The notes under the pieces are model-generated. The model was not told where the DNA came from, searched no databases, and saw only the letters and a program-made list of their open reading frames with translations. From Ahaetulla prasina (Eukaryota > Chordata > Lepidosauria > Squamata > Colubridae): a DNA stretch of 64,000 bases. Position 1 is the stretch's first letter, and the number at the start of each line of letters is the position of its first letter. The translations under genes were made by a program, and so were the position numbers. Positions 10,076 through 22,097 of this stretch are shown in pieces. The stretch is from NCBI RefSeq assembly GCF_028640845.1, contig NC_080546.1, positions 76,998,697 to 77,062,696 on the forward strand, given 5' to 3'.

Positions 10076-10614
10076 TGTTGTGACCCAGGCCCAAGTAGGT
10101 AGTAATAAACTCAGTCCGTGAAAAAACACATTTTATTCGAACAACTGGGGATTACTTCATTCCCAGCGTCATTCAACTCAAAGTAAAACAAATGCTTCCC
10201 AACACAAATTCCTCAGTTATCTCACAAACCTTGGTCCAATTAGGCAAACATCCAGAAGCCACAAAAACAAAGACATAAATGAAGCAGAAGACGAAGCAGA
10301 AGATGCAGCTACAATGTTGTTTTCTGGCAAAGCTCAAACGCTGTTGCTGGTCTGTTTTAAGCTTTATGGGAGGGGCCAATCATCTCTTGGCCCTACTCCC
10401 AGGTTGTCCTCTCTGCTTGAGCTGCTCTTGCCTTCTGGCAGCTCTTCTCATGCGTGCATTAGGAACAGGCTCCTCCTGTTCCTCTGCCTCACTACTATCA
10501 GCCTCTGGAGGCTCTGGAGTCCGCAACTCACTTCCCGATGGCCCTGGCCTCACCTCAGCCTCATCGCTGTCTGACTCCATTGCCAGCTCTGTAAGCTGCT
10601 GACGGACCACAACA
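10076..10614 (-). mobile_element. Solo LTR, family A, with U3 reading frame
   Basis: The LTR runs TGTTGTGAC...CCACAACA on the + strand. The TSD is ctgaa (10071-10075) and ctgag (10615-10619). In sense (minus) order the U3 carries an acidic frame (SDSDEAEV, EADSSEAEEQEE) followed by a basic RMRRAARRQEQLKQRGQ segment. Next come a CCAAT-type attggcccctccc box, a TATA-like cataaagctt, and an AATAAA signal near 10133 (ttttatt on the + strand). No internal retroviral genes flank it, so it is a recombined solo LTR. Confidence 0.82.
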
Positions 10615-10847
10615 CTGAGACAATTCACTCATCCAATCTCTGCCCAAAAATTTGGTGGAAATTTTGAAAGTAATTTGTGACCAGTTGTGTTCACAGTAAC
10701 CCTGTGATATACAGAAAGCTGAGGGAGAATAAGGCAATGTGTTTACCTTGCTAAGAAATAGGTGATTTTTGTCTGCTTTTGGCTTAGCTTCGGGGAGGGG
10801 GGAAACCTGGCTTGGTTTGATTTGTGAGCCCAGTGATTAACTGCTTA

Positions 10848-11338
10848 ATTGCTACCAACCTGCCTTCCATTGAGGACCTGTATACTGCACGAATCAAGAA
10901 GAGGGCCGTGAAAATATTTACAGATCCCTCACATCCAGGACATAAACTGTTTCAACTCCTACCCTCAAAACGACGCTATAGAGCACTGCACAACAGAACA
11001 ACTAGACATAAGAACAGTTTTTCCCCGAAGGCCATCACTCTGCTAAACAAATAATTCCCTCAACACTGTCAAACTATTTACTAAATCTGCACTACTATTA
11101 ATCTTCTCATAGTTCCCATCACCAATCTCTTTCCACTTATGACTGTATGACTGTAACTTTGTTACTGGCAATCCTTATGATTTATATTGATATATTGACC
11201 ATCAATTGTGTTGTAAATGTTGTGCCTTGATGAACGTATCTTTTCTTTTATGTACATTGAGAGCATATGCACCAAGACAAATTCCTTGTGTGTCCAATCA
11301 CACTTGGCCAATATAAATTCTATTCTATTCTATTCTAT
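10848..11338 (+). pseudogene. CR1-L3-type LINE 3' end
   Basis: A frame at 10845-11054 reads the last ~70 residues of ORF2 (IATNLPSIEDLYTARIKKRA, then LLPSKRRYRALHNRTTRHKN) and stops. The 3' UTR and a short (ATTCT)n of about four units follow. It differs from the 549-1274 copy at only scattered positions, so the insertions are probably of similar age. Confidence 0.85.
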
Positions 11339-12373
11339 TAGGAAACAAATGGTCAAGATAGGAGCTGAATATTAGTCATCTCTGTCCCAGGACGATATTC
11401 TAAAAATTTTTAGAGGTCTGACGTTTTTGTTGTTGTCGTCGTTCAATTCTTCAATTTGCCTTTTGAAGTAGAAAGATTTAAACCGGGATATATAAACCAA
11501 TTTTCAGCAAAGCAGATAAACAAAGCCTATGAATGCCAGCCAAATAGTAAGAAAGGAAATGCTGACACAGCCTCTCATTATGATATTGTGCATAGCTATA
11601 ATGAAGCCTCCAACTGATGTTCTGGCAACTCTTTTGTGGAAGCACAACTCATTGAATTTATCTGGCATTCAGAAAAATTACTGCAAGTGGCCAAAATGTT
11701 TATCCCATCATTATCGTATTGACAATATTCCTTTTATCCCACAGGAGGCCAAATAATGAACAGAATTCAAGCAAATGTGTGAAGCGTGTGCAGGAGTAGC
11801 ATCTGTTATGCTCTTCCTTGGCAATATTGTTTCATGTGGGAAAATCCAGGCCAAGAGGAAAAGCACTTTCTAGGAAGCTGTTGCTATGAATCAGTCATTA
11901 TTGCCTTTTGTGTAGCTTCTAATGCTAAGTGTTTTAAAAGGGGTTTTTTTGGTTCATTGGTTGGCAGGGGAACAAAGCATTGGTTAGCAGCATGCTTGTA
12001 TTTATGCATACATCCATTATTATACTCCAGTTTTTTCAAGCGGATGCAAATACTTACGCTCTTCCTGACATTGTAAAACAGCAAACAAAAGAAAGATATA
12101 TTTAGTTGAACAGAAAGGGGGGAAAGGCAATATAGTTTGAATATAAAGAATCATAAGCAAAGAGGAAATAGTAATATTCTTTTGCTTCTGCTAAAGAATT
12201 CTGTTTGTTATTACTTTGGCTGAGTTTTCATGTATCGTACAACACAATGATTTATAAACTCATAACCCATCTTGTCAGGTTTCATACTTCACTCACAGCA
12301 TATGAAAATCATTCACAATCTTGTAAAATTCTTCTTTGACTACCTTTGTCCATGCAACCACACTGGAGTCAAG
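11339..12373. other. No recognisable feature
   Basis: About 1 kb of unique-looking DNA. Frames of 75-96 aa exist, but composition and sequence give no family match. Confidence 0.45.
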
Positions 12374-12378
12374 TCAAG

Positions 12379-12755
12379 TGTCAGGGTTCCAAGGAATACC
12401 CACAACAAAATAAAATTCTGAGGCTTCAGGTTCCTCAAAGTTCCAATTTATTAGAGATGTCATGTTGGCACAGCTGGGAAAACCCGAAACTGAAAGCTTC
12501 CAGGTTTTCCACACCCAGTTGACAGTTCACAGCCCTGCCCCACACCCACAAGTTCATCACATTGTCCAATCAACTCTTCACACTCAATTGGATACAATCT
12601 TCAGGCAGTCTCCATCAGACGCAGGATGTCCTTGAAAACGGAATGTTGTTATGACTAACTTTCTATCACTCCAACAACAATCCCCTCCCAACTTCCCCAG
12701 CTAAAATATGTGGCAGTTAAGAAGCAAGAAAGAAAATTGCTTTCTAAAACTGACA
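12379..12755 (-). mobile_element. Solo LTR, family B, 377 bp, perfect 5-bp TSD
   Basis: The ends are TGTCAGGGTTCC and CTAAAACTGACA. tcaag flanks both sides (12374-12378 and 12756-12760). On the minus strand a poly(A)-type signal (aataaa, from tttatt near 12448) is followed by the 3' end. The acccgaaactgaaag and ttgtccaatca words are shared with the copy at 16942. It has no coding capacity. Confidence 0.85.
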
Positions 12756-12760
12756 TCAAG

Positions 12761-13184
12761 TTTGTGCCAACAGCTAGGAGGAAATAATAGGATTGGGCAA
12801 CTCTGGAAATTTTGATTGGCTTAAATTTTCTGATTTGTTTCAGTTTGTTTCTGCAACTTTTTAAATTTGGCAAACATCCATAGATATTTTTATTTGCAAT
12901 TCTCTAATTACATATATTTTCATGCTTTTTTTTTAAGGTGCACACTTTTCCAAAACATTATCCCTCTACCAATTTTGGCAGAATTTTGTCTTCCTGATGA
13001 ATATTTAGATATACTGCCATTTCACTGAATATTTTTGTGTTGTTTTTCTTTTGTAGAGATGAAAATGCAACTGTATGCATACAAGTTCTTTTTTATATAA
13101 ATACATTTTGGGAAAGTGTGGAATATATATGTTTGTGTAAATACTGTGTTTGGACCAAATGGTTTTTTCAACCATCTGTGTAGT
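12761..13184. other. No recognisable feature
   Basis: AT-rich unique-looking DNA. Confidence 0.4.
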
Positions 13185-13325
13185 TTTCAGTATTTGAAAG
13201 GCTGCCACAAAGAAGAGGGGGTCAAATTATTCTCCAAAGCACCAGAGGGCAGGTCAAGAAATAATGGTTGGAAATTAATCAAAGAGAGAAGCAACCTGGA
13301 ATTAAGGAGAAACTTCCATTTTTTA
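13185..13325 (+). mobile_element. CR1 LINE 3' fragment
   Basis: It matches the CR1 block at 7200-7330 (gctgccacaaagaagaggg, ataatggttggaaattaatc, ttaaggagaaac). It breaks off before the 3' terminus. Confidence 0.8.
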
Positions 13326-13392
13326 AAAAATGGAAGACCAGTGGCTATCAAATGTCTAGGGAGATTCTCAGTCAACTATGGTTGACCCAAAA

Positions 13393-13532
13393 GTGCTTTT
13401 CAAAAGGCATCTGGACTTTGTTTTCTTGAAGATGTTTTGCTTCTCATCCAAGAATCTTCTTCAGAACTTGGATGAGAAGCGAAATGTCTTCAAGGCAAAA
13501 GCAAGAAAGTCTCGCTGCCTTTTGAAGAGCAC
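13393..13532. repeat. 140-bp fold-back (inverted repeat), possibly Penelope-like terminal sequence
   Basis: Arms of about 60 nt (13393-13452 and 13467-13532) are imperfectly complementary around a 14-nt loop. The right arm contains cttggatgagaagcgaaat, a phrase common in vertebrate interspersed repeats. Penelope-like elements are known to carry hammerhead-ribozyme-like motifs in their terminal repeats, and GATGAG..GAAA is reminiscent of one but not canonical. The assignment is an inference. Confidence 0.5.
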
Positions 13533-13829
13533 ATTTGGGAGTAGCTATCAAACCGCCAAGCGTTTTGGCAGCGAGGGTTGAGGTCTTCAGTCTTACTCCA
13601 TGGACTTAACTATACTGTTGTAAGTTCTGTACGATAGTAGGTATCAATTCAACGATAAAGCTGGCAGTAAGCAAACATGTACAGTATCATTTACATATAT
13701 TTGAACCACTGTTACTTTCACCTAGTGAATCTCACCACTGTTATTTTCACCTATTTTCACCTAGAGTAGTAGGTGGCTACTCTAGTGAAGAGAAGGACCA
13801 GGGGAGACCTAATAGCAGTGTTCCAATAT

Positions 13830-13868
<39 letters not shown>

Positions 13869-14145
13869 TTCATTCATTCATTCATTCATTCATTCATTCA
13901 TTCACATTTTTATACCGCCCTTCTCCGAAGACTCAGGGAGGTGTACAGCAAGTAAAACGACAATAATACAAAAATAACAAAATTAAAAATCTAATTAAAC
14001 TGCTGTATATTTAAAACTATTTAGGTAAAAAATACAAAAGATAAAAAAACCCTGTTAAAAACCCGCTAAAATCCCCAAATATTAAAATCAATCAATCAGG
14101 CCAGCCCCGCTTGGTGAAAAAAGAAAGTCTTGAGCTCGCGTTTAA
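13830..14145 (-). pseudogene. L2-type LINE 3' end, antisense, inside CR1
   Basis: On the + strand it begins with (TTTA)n/(TTCA)n and ataccgcccttctccgaag, the complement of the L2 3' terminus seen sense at about 47170. On the minus strand it reads FKRELKTFFFHQAGLA, the final ORF2 residues equivalent to RRELKTHLFICAGLD in the 46.6-kb copy. It is heavily 5' truncated. Confidence 0.78.
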
Positions 14146-14398
14146 AGGTGAGAGGCTGCCACAGAGAGGAAGGGGTCAAGCTATTTTCCAAGGCACCTGA
14201 AGGCCAGACAAGGAATAATGGACGGAAACCAATCAAGGAGAGATTCAACTCAGTAATAAGGAGAAATTTTCTGACAGTGAGAACAATCAACCAATGGAAA
14301 AGAAGTTGCCTTCAGAAGTTGCAGCAGCTTCTTCACTGAAGTCTTTTAAGAAGAGATTGGACTGCCATTTGTCAGAAATGGTGTATGGTCTCCTGCCA

Positions 14399-14903
14399 CC
14401 AGACTTGAAATCCTGTAGTTCTAGAAAATTTAGAACTCTGCCGCCTTTGACATGACCTGAGTTTAACTCATAGAATCATCTATTACAATCTCCTTCCTGT
14501 CGAAGATTACTTCAGCTTCAATTGCAACAATACACGAGCACACAATAGTTAACTTAATGTTAACCGCTCCAATCTTGATTTCAGAAAATATGACTTCAGT
14601 AACAGAGTTGTTAATGCTTGGAATACACTACCTGACTCTGTGGTCTCTTCCCAAAATCCCCAAAGCTTCAACCAAAAACCGTCTACCATTGACCTCACCC
14701 TATTCCTAAGAGGTCTGTAAGGGGCGTGCATAAGAGCACAAATATGCCTACCGTTCCTGTCCTATTGTTTCCTTTCGTTATATCCAATTAATATAGTTAT
14801 TACATAGTCATACTCATATATATATGCTTATATATTGCATAATTATTTCATGCATTACGCTTATATATACTGTGTGACAAAATAAATAAATAAATAAATA
14901 AAG
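14399..14903 (+). mobile_element. CR1/Rex1-like LINE 3' end inside CR1
   Basis: It is the sense counterpart of the antisense LINE at 35.15-36.43 kb: actcatagaatcatctatta, aagattacttcagcttcaat, gagcacacaatag, cagaaaatatgac, then a 3' UTR ending ctgtgtgacaaaataaataa with (AAAT)n. Short reading frames have decayed. Confidence 0.8.
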
Positions 14904-14929
14904 GTGCCTTCCAAATCTAACTCTGTTAA

Positions 14930-15478
14930 TGTTCTGTTTCCCTCCCCCAATACTCCCAAGAAAGAGTCCGTCAAAGGCCTCCTCTTCTTCTTTATTTACA
15001 TAGATAAATGTCCTGGCCACGTCTACCCACGGGCCTGCCAAGTTTCTGGAGATAACGAGGAAATTATAGATAAGGCCAGAATTACTCATGAATATATTCT
15101 TCCCTCCATTGATACAGTTTGCCCGTGCAAATTCATTGCTTTGTCCAAGACAAAAAACCAGGAAGTCCCGCCTCCTATTTATAGTCTCTGCAGATGTCAC
15201 TGCATGACCATCATTCCTTGGCTTTATCCCAACGCTGCTTCTGCTGCACGCACCGGTCACGTCTGTGCAGTCTTGCATCACTCCAAAACTGTTCTTGGGG
15301 CGTGGCCAAATCAGAAGAAGGCTCGAGAGAATCAGGCCTTGCAGGCCCCTCCTCCTCCCTTTGAGTGGGTGCCAAGGAGGGAGTGGGCCCAAAAGAACCG
15401 GGCCTTGCCAGGTCTTCTCCCTCACTTTCTGAATCATCCGAGTCCAGGAGTCCGGGTCCAGGAACCTGGGTCACAACA
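14930..15478 (-). mobile_element. Solo LTR, family A, 549 bp, perfect 5-bp TSD
   Basis: TGTTCTGTTTCC...GGTCACAACA on the + strand, with gttaa on both sides (14925-14929 and 15479-15483). Sense-strand U3 frame (15474 down to 15211): acidic DSDDSESEGEDLA, proline-rich spacer, then basic ARLHRRDRCVQQKQRW. A TATA-like tatttatag (antisense, about 15175) lies just downstream. It sits in the last bases of the disrupted CR1. Confidence 0.88.
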
Positions 15479-15490
15479 GTTAATCTGTAA

Positions 15491-16936
15491 ACCTGCTCCT
15501 AGCAATCTGCGTGTGTCTGTTTACCCTTTTGCAAAAGGTGTTGCTTTTAAGTTAAGAGAGAAGACAAGCAAACATACATCAGCAGCTGCCATGCATAATT
15601 TTTACACATGGCGGTTTTTGGATCTCCTGAGAATAGATCCTAAACAATGCTAAAAAAGAAAATTGGTTCCTAATCTCAATGCCTGGCATTGTTACACCTG
15701 ATTGCCAACTAAACCGATAATGCTTCCATTCTCCATGTGAGATTTAATTTTCTTTCAGGTAGCTGGATATGCCTGGTGTCAGTACATATAAAGTCATTTG
15801 TCAGCAGTGACTGCACGGAGTGACAGGGAAGGCACTGAAGTGTTCCATGGGAAGATATTAAAAACAAGCCTTTTTTAAAGCAGACCTTATAGATTCTAAA
15901 TTGAACACTATTGTACTGCAAGAAGTATTGCCAAAGATCCTTCATTTGCTGCTAGAAGTGAAATTAAGATCTGGAATTTTGAGCAACTTGATTCCTTCCT
16001 TAATTATATGAATGTATTGGAAGTATATTATAACCTCAAAGGAAGTTTCTTTTTAAAAATTCTTTTTTTTCTTTTTAAACAATTTTTTTAAAAGAATTCA
16101 TGCACCAAATAATGGTTATATGAATAAAAAAATTAACCTCAAAATTAATCATCTTCATTCTAATAATAAGAAAAGAAAGGGAGCGGGGAAGAATCCGGAA
16201 AGTTATATTAGAAATAGAACTCTATTGTTCATTATTGCTCAAACGTCTTTTTTAAATTGCAGCAAGAAATGTTTATAAAAAGAATATAAAAATTGGGAAG
16301 AAAAAAGTTTATAGGAAAAATAAAGAGTGCAAACCAAGCTAAGAAGAACCTACTGTACATATGTGTTCCTGTTATAAAGGAATGTCCTATCTGCAGTTAC
16401 TTCACACAAACAAAGCATTCCCAAACATGACAAGAACGGTAAAATAAATTCTTTTGTATTGTTATTATTTATTATTTATTCAGTTCTCTTTCCATTTCAT
16501 GAAGAAGAATTATTTAATTATTTTTCCTTCACTGGGAAAAAAAAATATCCTGCCCCTCTTCAATTTTTCTCATAAGACAAGAGCAGAGTAGGTAGAATTT
16601 TGAAGGGTGACTTCTAGCCACTTCTAAACATTGTGCTTTCATTATTATTTTTTGAGAAATTCTAACCAGATTTAGTCAGAAATAAGCGAAAAATAAATTC
16701 TGGCACTGGTTATTAGAACACAGACTTGGTAAGGTTTAGCCACAACTTTGTGCTCATAGGAATAATCTTACCCAACTTTGCAGAACTCTTAAAAACTACT
16801 AAAGCATTGTTGTGAAACACCTGTAGGGTTAGTAAAACCCACATGGAACACAATGATTTAGATCTTTTTGACTATTTATATTTTAACCTCCTTCCATATC
16901 TTTGGTGCTTAATTCAACCTTTTTGATAGTGCAGAT
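15491..16936. other. No recognisable feature
   Basis: AT-rich unique-looking DNA with short homopolymer runs. There is no supported gene, hairpin or repeat end. Confidence 0.45.
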
Positions 16937-16941
16937 GTGAG

Positions 16942-17381
16942 TGTCAGGGTTCCAAGTAACACCCCCAATGAAAGAAAACTGAGGAACTCTGAAGTTCCTC
17001 AAAGTTTCATTTTATTAGAGATGTCATATTGACACATCTGGGAAAACCCGAATCTGAAAATTTCCAGGTTTTCCCCACCCAAAGAAAAGGTCAATTTACT
17101 GTCCAACATCCACAAGTCCATCACATGGTCCAATCAAAGAACCGTGCCAACTGGAGTTGCCTCTTAGGTCCAGTCTCCAGGTGCAGAGCAAGATATCCTT
17201 GACTTCTTGAGAAAAGAATGTTATTATGACTATATATCATCCTGGCTCCATACAATCCCCCCTCTCAGTTTCCCACAGTAATAAATATGGCAGGTTTGAA
17301 GACCTAATACAAAAGATGGCTTCCAAGCCTGACCAGGACACGGAGGGGGCGGAGGTTTTGCCTTGAATTAAAGCGCAAACA
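16942..17381 (-). mobile_element. Solo LTR, family B
   Basis: It starts TGTCAGGGTTCCAAG and shares gttcctcaaagtttc, tattagagatgtcat and ctgggaaaacccgaa with the copy at 12379. The right end is less sure. Ending at aagcgcaaaca gives a 4-of-5 TSD (gtgag and gtaag). It is longer than the 12379 copy, mainly in the U3 side (aagatggcttccaagcc). Confidence 0.7.
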
Positions 17382-17386
17382 GTAAG

Positions 17387-18689
17387 ACAAAAATAACAGA
17401 TTCTGTGTTGTCTCTTTTTGTTTTGTCCACATTAATTGCCATAAGCAAACTGAGGTCATTATTCAAACATAATATCTCTGCATTTATGAATACAATACAG
17501 CTCCTGGTTTTTATTCCTTCAGAATCTCATTACTGGATTTTCATTGTTTAACTTGAAAAACTACTATTACTTCAATTCTCTACTTACAGATCTTCGCCAA
17601 GATGTCTTTGTACTTATGCCATGAGTGCTAGATCTGCTCAGACAAATCTTTTCAGGTTCTTGGAAATTATATAAAGTATTATCATGCCCATACATTGTGT
17701 CATACATGGTCTTTTGTTCTTTAAACTCATCAACTCTTTATTTAAGGGGGTCTCATCAATCATAGACAGCAGCACATTCCCATATGCCTTCCTTTTTTTA
17801 TTATTATTAAATAAGGCCAAGGATATTCCTGAACATGAATTTGGGCAAATTTCAGGAGACAGTAGAGGTCAAAGGGATGACCATGGGCTTATGAAGAATC
17901 AGGCACAGCAGATGAACAACGATCATTTGTGGGGGGGGGGGTTTGATTTTTTTTTTCTAGACATACATACATAAAAGCATCTTCAATAAAAATACAAACT
18001 GTGTGTCGGTTGGTTGATTACAAAACTTTTATGCAATTTCACCATATCCATAATATGTAATTTATCTTATTTTGCATTTTACCAATCTAATATACATCCA
18101 AATATTTTAATCAATTAATCTTTTGTTTAACTATAAATGTTTCTTCCCTAACTTCATATAAAATGTACTAGATTTTGCATTAATTATATTTGTATCATTC
18201 ATTTCATTTTCTTAATTCAAACCAACAATATTGCATTATATTTGTATATTTCAACAATTCTTACATTATAAATGTCTCTATCGAACTTCATTAACGTATC
18301 TAGCCATTGATTTATTTTAACAGTCATTTGTTCATTATTCAACAACTATTCGATCCATCTATAAGAGAAGTGCATCTCTTTAATGCACATCTCCTTTGAA
18401 ATAAGTTGTAAAGAAAATTATTTTGCAAGAAGCCAAGTGGAAATTGGGAAATTCCCAACCAATTTGGGAAATTGAACCCCCAAATTCTGCAGAATTTCCT
18501 AACTGGCAGGAATTTTTGTATAAAACCAACATACAATAGTCTCTGGATTTCAATTTAGGAATAATGTAGCATTAAATATTTGTACCTATGGACTTATGTC
18601 TATTAATATCACCCAAAGAAATCTCAGGTCATTGTCCCCATTTTGAACATAGATTTCTGAAAACATTTTTGAGAACAAGCTGCATTTGC

Positions 18690-18690
<1 letters not shown>
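17387..18690. other. No recognisable feature
   Basis: AT-rich unique-looking DNA with poly-G/poly-T runs near 17930-17957. No frame resembles a known protein. Confidence 0.45.

Positions 18691-18725
<35 letters not shown>
18691..18725. repeat. (GT)n microsatellite
   Basis: Uninterrupted GT dinucleotides, about 16 units, followed by GT-rich degenerate sequence to about 18765. Confidence 0.9.
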
Positions 18726-18727
<2 letters not shown>

Positions 18728-18765
18728 TGCATGCATGGGTGTCATGGGTATGTGTGTGTGTACGC

Positions 18766-19338
18766 GTTTGGTGAGGTGTTTGTTTCAGCTTCAGTAAAAA
18801 TTTATGAGAAAGTACTGTTTCTTAGTAACATCCAATTATCCTCTGTGCTAAATATAATATTTGGAACTGACAATTGTCTGAATTTTAATATTGATAACCC
18901 TGTTTTGTATTTTTGATTGCGACTCAAATTATATATTTAATATTTGGTTTCCATATTTATACTGGACTTAGTTGGTAACATAAAAACATAGCAATATTCC
19001 TTTAAAATATTGACAGTCCAATAATGACATATGTCTTGTAAATCTAATGGAAGGCTCATAAAATCTGCATTTACATTTATTATGAGTGAAACATACTTCT
19101 TCCAAAAGTTTGGTTCCAAATGACTCTCACATCATAGAAACCATGTAGGAAGATACTAGAGGTCATTTTAGTGACATCTCAGATATCATTTCACACAACA
19201 CAGCAGAAGATAATGGGAAGACTTCTGTATTTCACCAGGAAAACAACACGATGGACAATATAAAGGAATCAATGGTGCAGCCTTCAGGTCAGATGGCACA
19301 CAAGTTGCAAGAGAATTAGAGCTGAAGATCTTTTGGAG
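18766..19338. other. No recognisable feature
   Basis: Unique-looking AT-rich DNA. Confidence 0.4.
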
Positions 19339-19810
19339 CAGCAGTCACCAACTGGTGGTCCATGGACCACTGGTGGTCTGCGAGAAAATTTTGGTGGTCC
19401 ACAGAAAAATCATTTGCATTCTTTATATTGCACTAAATCAGGGGTCCTCGAACTACAGCCCCTGGGACAGATATGTGTAATGAACGTTTGTGTAGTTGCA
19501 GAGAGTCTCTCCCTTTGGGTTTTTGTGGGTGGGTGTGGGTGGATGGGTCAGAGGGGGGGAGAAATTCTGACTCGGGGTCTCCTTCAGCCTCCTGGTGTGG
19601 GGCTTTGGCAAAGGTTGGAAGGAAGCATCGCTGGTGGCAAAGAGTAGAGGGCTTTGTTCCAGTGGGACTGCATCATGGCCTGGAACTGGCTGACCATCTC
19701 AGTCCGCTGAAGCTCCAGGCACCTGTACCTGGCCTTGCATTCCCACAGGTCTTCCTTCTGTGTGGAAAGCCTGTGCTCATACTCCTCAGTAAGTTTAGAT
19801 TTCTCTATAT
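19339..19810 (-). mobile_element. hAT-like element with captured coding-like segment, truncated copy
   Basis: It starts cagcagtcaccaactggtgg, matching in inverse the right end of the element at 45596-46348. A second hAT-like end (caggggtcctcgaactac) begins at about 19440. On the minus strand it reads a coiled-coil-like segment: EYEHRLSTQKEDLWECKARY, CLELQRTEMVSQFQAMMQ, SHWNKAL. The far end is lost near 19810. No TSD is visible. Confidence 0.7.
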
Positions 19811-20499
19811 AGTAATCTAGGAGTTGAGGCCTTAAATTATATTTATTTCCTAATTTAAACATAAATAAGCTCAGGATAAGTATCTGAGTTTAGGACATAC
19901 TTAAACCATCAGGACATAAGATGCTACGTGTATTACAGACACTAGGACATTTTTGTCTTTAAAGATCTAAAAAAGAAAGAAACAGAAGCAGAATAACTCT
20001 GCTCTAATTTACGGAAACTAATGTTATGGGGGGAAAAATGTGTGGATTACATAACACTACCTGTAGATCAGTAGAAATGTACTCTATACGCTTTCATTCA
20101 TTATTAAGATTGCAGCAGGAAAGGATTTGTCAAGAATAAGATCTTATGAATTTGTCAGTAAAACTCTAGAAAAATAAATGTGTTCAGCTGTAAACACAGT
20201 TTCAAAAAATTACTGAAGAAATATGTGTGCATCATGCAACGTTTGATGTATAAGCAATCAAAGCAAAAAGTTCCATACTGAAGGAAAGGAAATAAATGGT
20301 CAGAAACCACTATAAAGTGGGCACATGAATTTGCTATATTGCACTTAAAATAAGTTTTATATTTTTAGTGGACAATATTTTAATGAAATAGTCTTCAAAC
20401 AGAAACCTCTGATCCAAGAATAGGAATACCTAGTCTACAGTATATATTTCGTTAAAAACTATAAATTCCCCTGTTAGCTTGATTCAACAGTTTCTGATC
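19811..20499. other. No recognisable feature
   Basis: Unique-looking AT-rich DNA. Confidence 0.4.
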
Positions 20500-20774
20500 A
20501 CTGGCCCTATTGCCTGCTCCTTTAAAGGGTTCTGAGCCACGTGATCCCAGCTGAGCCACGTGATCATCAGAGGCTTTTTTTTTAACTTTTAAAAGCATTT
20601 TTTCAGCCAAAGAAAAAATGCTTTTAAAAGTAAAAAAGAAATCTCTCTGATGATCGCGCAGCTCAGCTGATGCGTGGTGGGGGCAGGGATTTTTGCTACC
20701 GGTTCTCCAAACCATCACCCACCATCGTTACCAGATCGGGCAGTCCGGTTCGAACTAAGAGCATTTCACCCCTG
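20500..20774. mobile_element. hAT-like element (CAGGGGTGAAATGCTCCC family), truncated, inverted
   Basis: It ends gagcatttcacccctg, the inverse of the family's left end, and carries ccggttctccaaacc and ttaccagatcgggc. An internal palindrome with atgcttttaaaag arms (20585-20640) is typical of this family. The other terminus is missing. Confidence 0.75.
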
Positions 20775-21280
20775 CTTTTCTCCTAAACTGATTGGTCATT
20801 TTCCCTGTCAGCCATGAAGATGAGCTTTGATATAATTAGTTGATTGCCCACAAAGAGAAAAACTGAGGGAGGGAAAAGATGATGGTTGTGAATGCTAATA
20901 CTGAGTTATTTCTGGCTTCCTCTCTCTTTCTGCATTGACAATCCATATCTATCCCTGATCAGCACTAAGAGGGAAAAAATACAGCTTTCTTAAGATTCAG
21001 CATAAAATCTTGAATATGTCTAGATGAATAAAAAGTAGGGGTACAATAATATGTGTAAGTCATCCCTGCAGCACTGATACCAAAAAGGCACATCAATTTA
21101 ATCTCTTACCAAAAATTTCAGCTGAGGTAAAAAGAAAAAGAAAAGAATCCTCCAAAATTGTGATATCACAAATTACACTTTTCTTCACTTTTAGAAAACA
21201 CTATTTAGTGACCTCCTGGAGAATAAAACAAATGCAGTGTTTGGAGGATGCTCAGATGCACAAGTCACAAAACTGTGGAA
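20775..21280. other. No recognisable feature
   Basis: Unique-looking DNA. Confidence 0.4.
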
Positions 21281-21294
21281 TCTAAAAATATTAG

Positions 21295-21622
21295 GTAAAG
21301 GCAAAGGTTCCCCTCGCATAGATGTGCTACTCATTCCTGACTCTAGGGGGCGGTGCCTATCTCCTTTTCAAAGCCAAAGAGCCAGCGCTGTCCAAAGATG
21401 TCTCCGTGATCATGTGGCCAGCATGACTCAATGCCAAAGGCACACAGAACGCTGTGGTCCCTATTTTTCTACTTGCATTTTTTATGTGCTTTTGAACTGC
21501 TAGGTTGGCAGAAGCTGGGACAAGTAACGGGAGCTCACCCCGTTACGCGGCACTAGGGATTCGAACCGCTGAACTGCCGATCAACAAACTCAGGATCTTA
21601 GCCACTAAGCCACCACATCCCT
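21295..21622 (-). mobile_element. Sauria-type tRNA SINE, antisense, full length
   Basis: A perfect 14-bp TSD, tctaaaaatattag, lies at 21281-21294 and 21623-21636. The + strand runs from the tail complement gtaaaggcaaaggttcccc through the body to the antisense tRNA head ttagccactaagccacc. Confidence 0.9.
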
Positions 21623-21636
21623 TCTAAAAATATTAG

Positions 21637-22089
21637 AGATCTCTAATTAGGATAAAAGATATGAAAGTCATAATAGTTCTGAAGGTTAACAACATGGAGG
21701 ATTATTTATGTATGGAAGCATGGGAATACAATTTCAGGCGAAATGAAACCGCCTTAGGACCCTGATGAGAAACGTAACAAATAATAGAAGCCAGACTGTT
21801 GGTTTTTCTTTTGTGTGAAGAACAGTGGTTTAAGAGCACAACACATGACATTATTTCTGGTCCATATTGTTAATATCTGTGATTAGGGTCATTGGAGTCC
21901 CTTTATTGAAACAGATATAGAATCCTGTTAGTTGAAAGCAATGTAGTAAGATCACCTGATAGTTATGATTTATTTATTTAGCATATGCCATATCACACAT
22001 GGACTAGCAATAAATATTAACATTTCACCTAGATCAGTAAAACACAGTAAAACACAGCTGTTAAAAAAGATCTATGTTCAAATACCAAT
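21637..22089. other. No recognisable feature
   Basis: Unique-looking DNA. Confidence 0.4.
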
Positions 22090-22097
22090 GTCTAGGC

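Larger units (their letters stand above)
13766..15490 (+). mobile_element. CR1 LINE 3' end disrupted by three nested insertions
   Basis: One CR1 3' end can be read across four pieces: about 13766-13829, 14146-14398, 14904-14929 and 15479-15490. They follow CR1 order: ggaccaggggagacctaat, aggctgccacagagaggaa, gtatggtctcctgcc, aaggtgccttccaaatcta, actctgttaa. The interrupters are an L2 tail, a second LINE 3' end and a solo LTR, each listed separately. Confidence 0.78.

Noticed and set aside
15211..15474. Host gene exon encoding an acidic protein
   Set aside because: It lies exactly inside a solo LTR with a 5-bp TSD and recurs in other LTR copies, so it belongs to the element.
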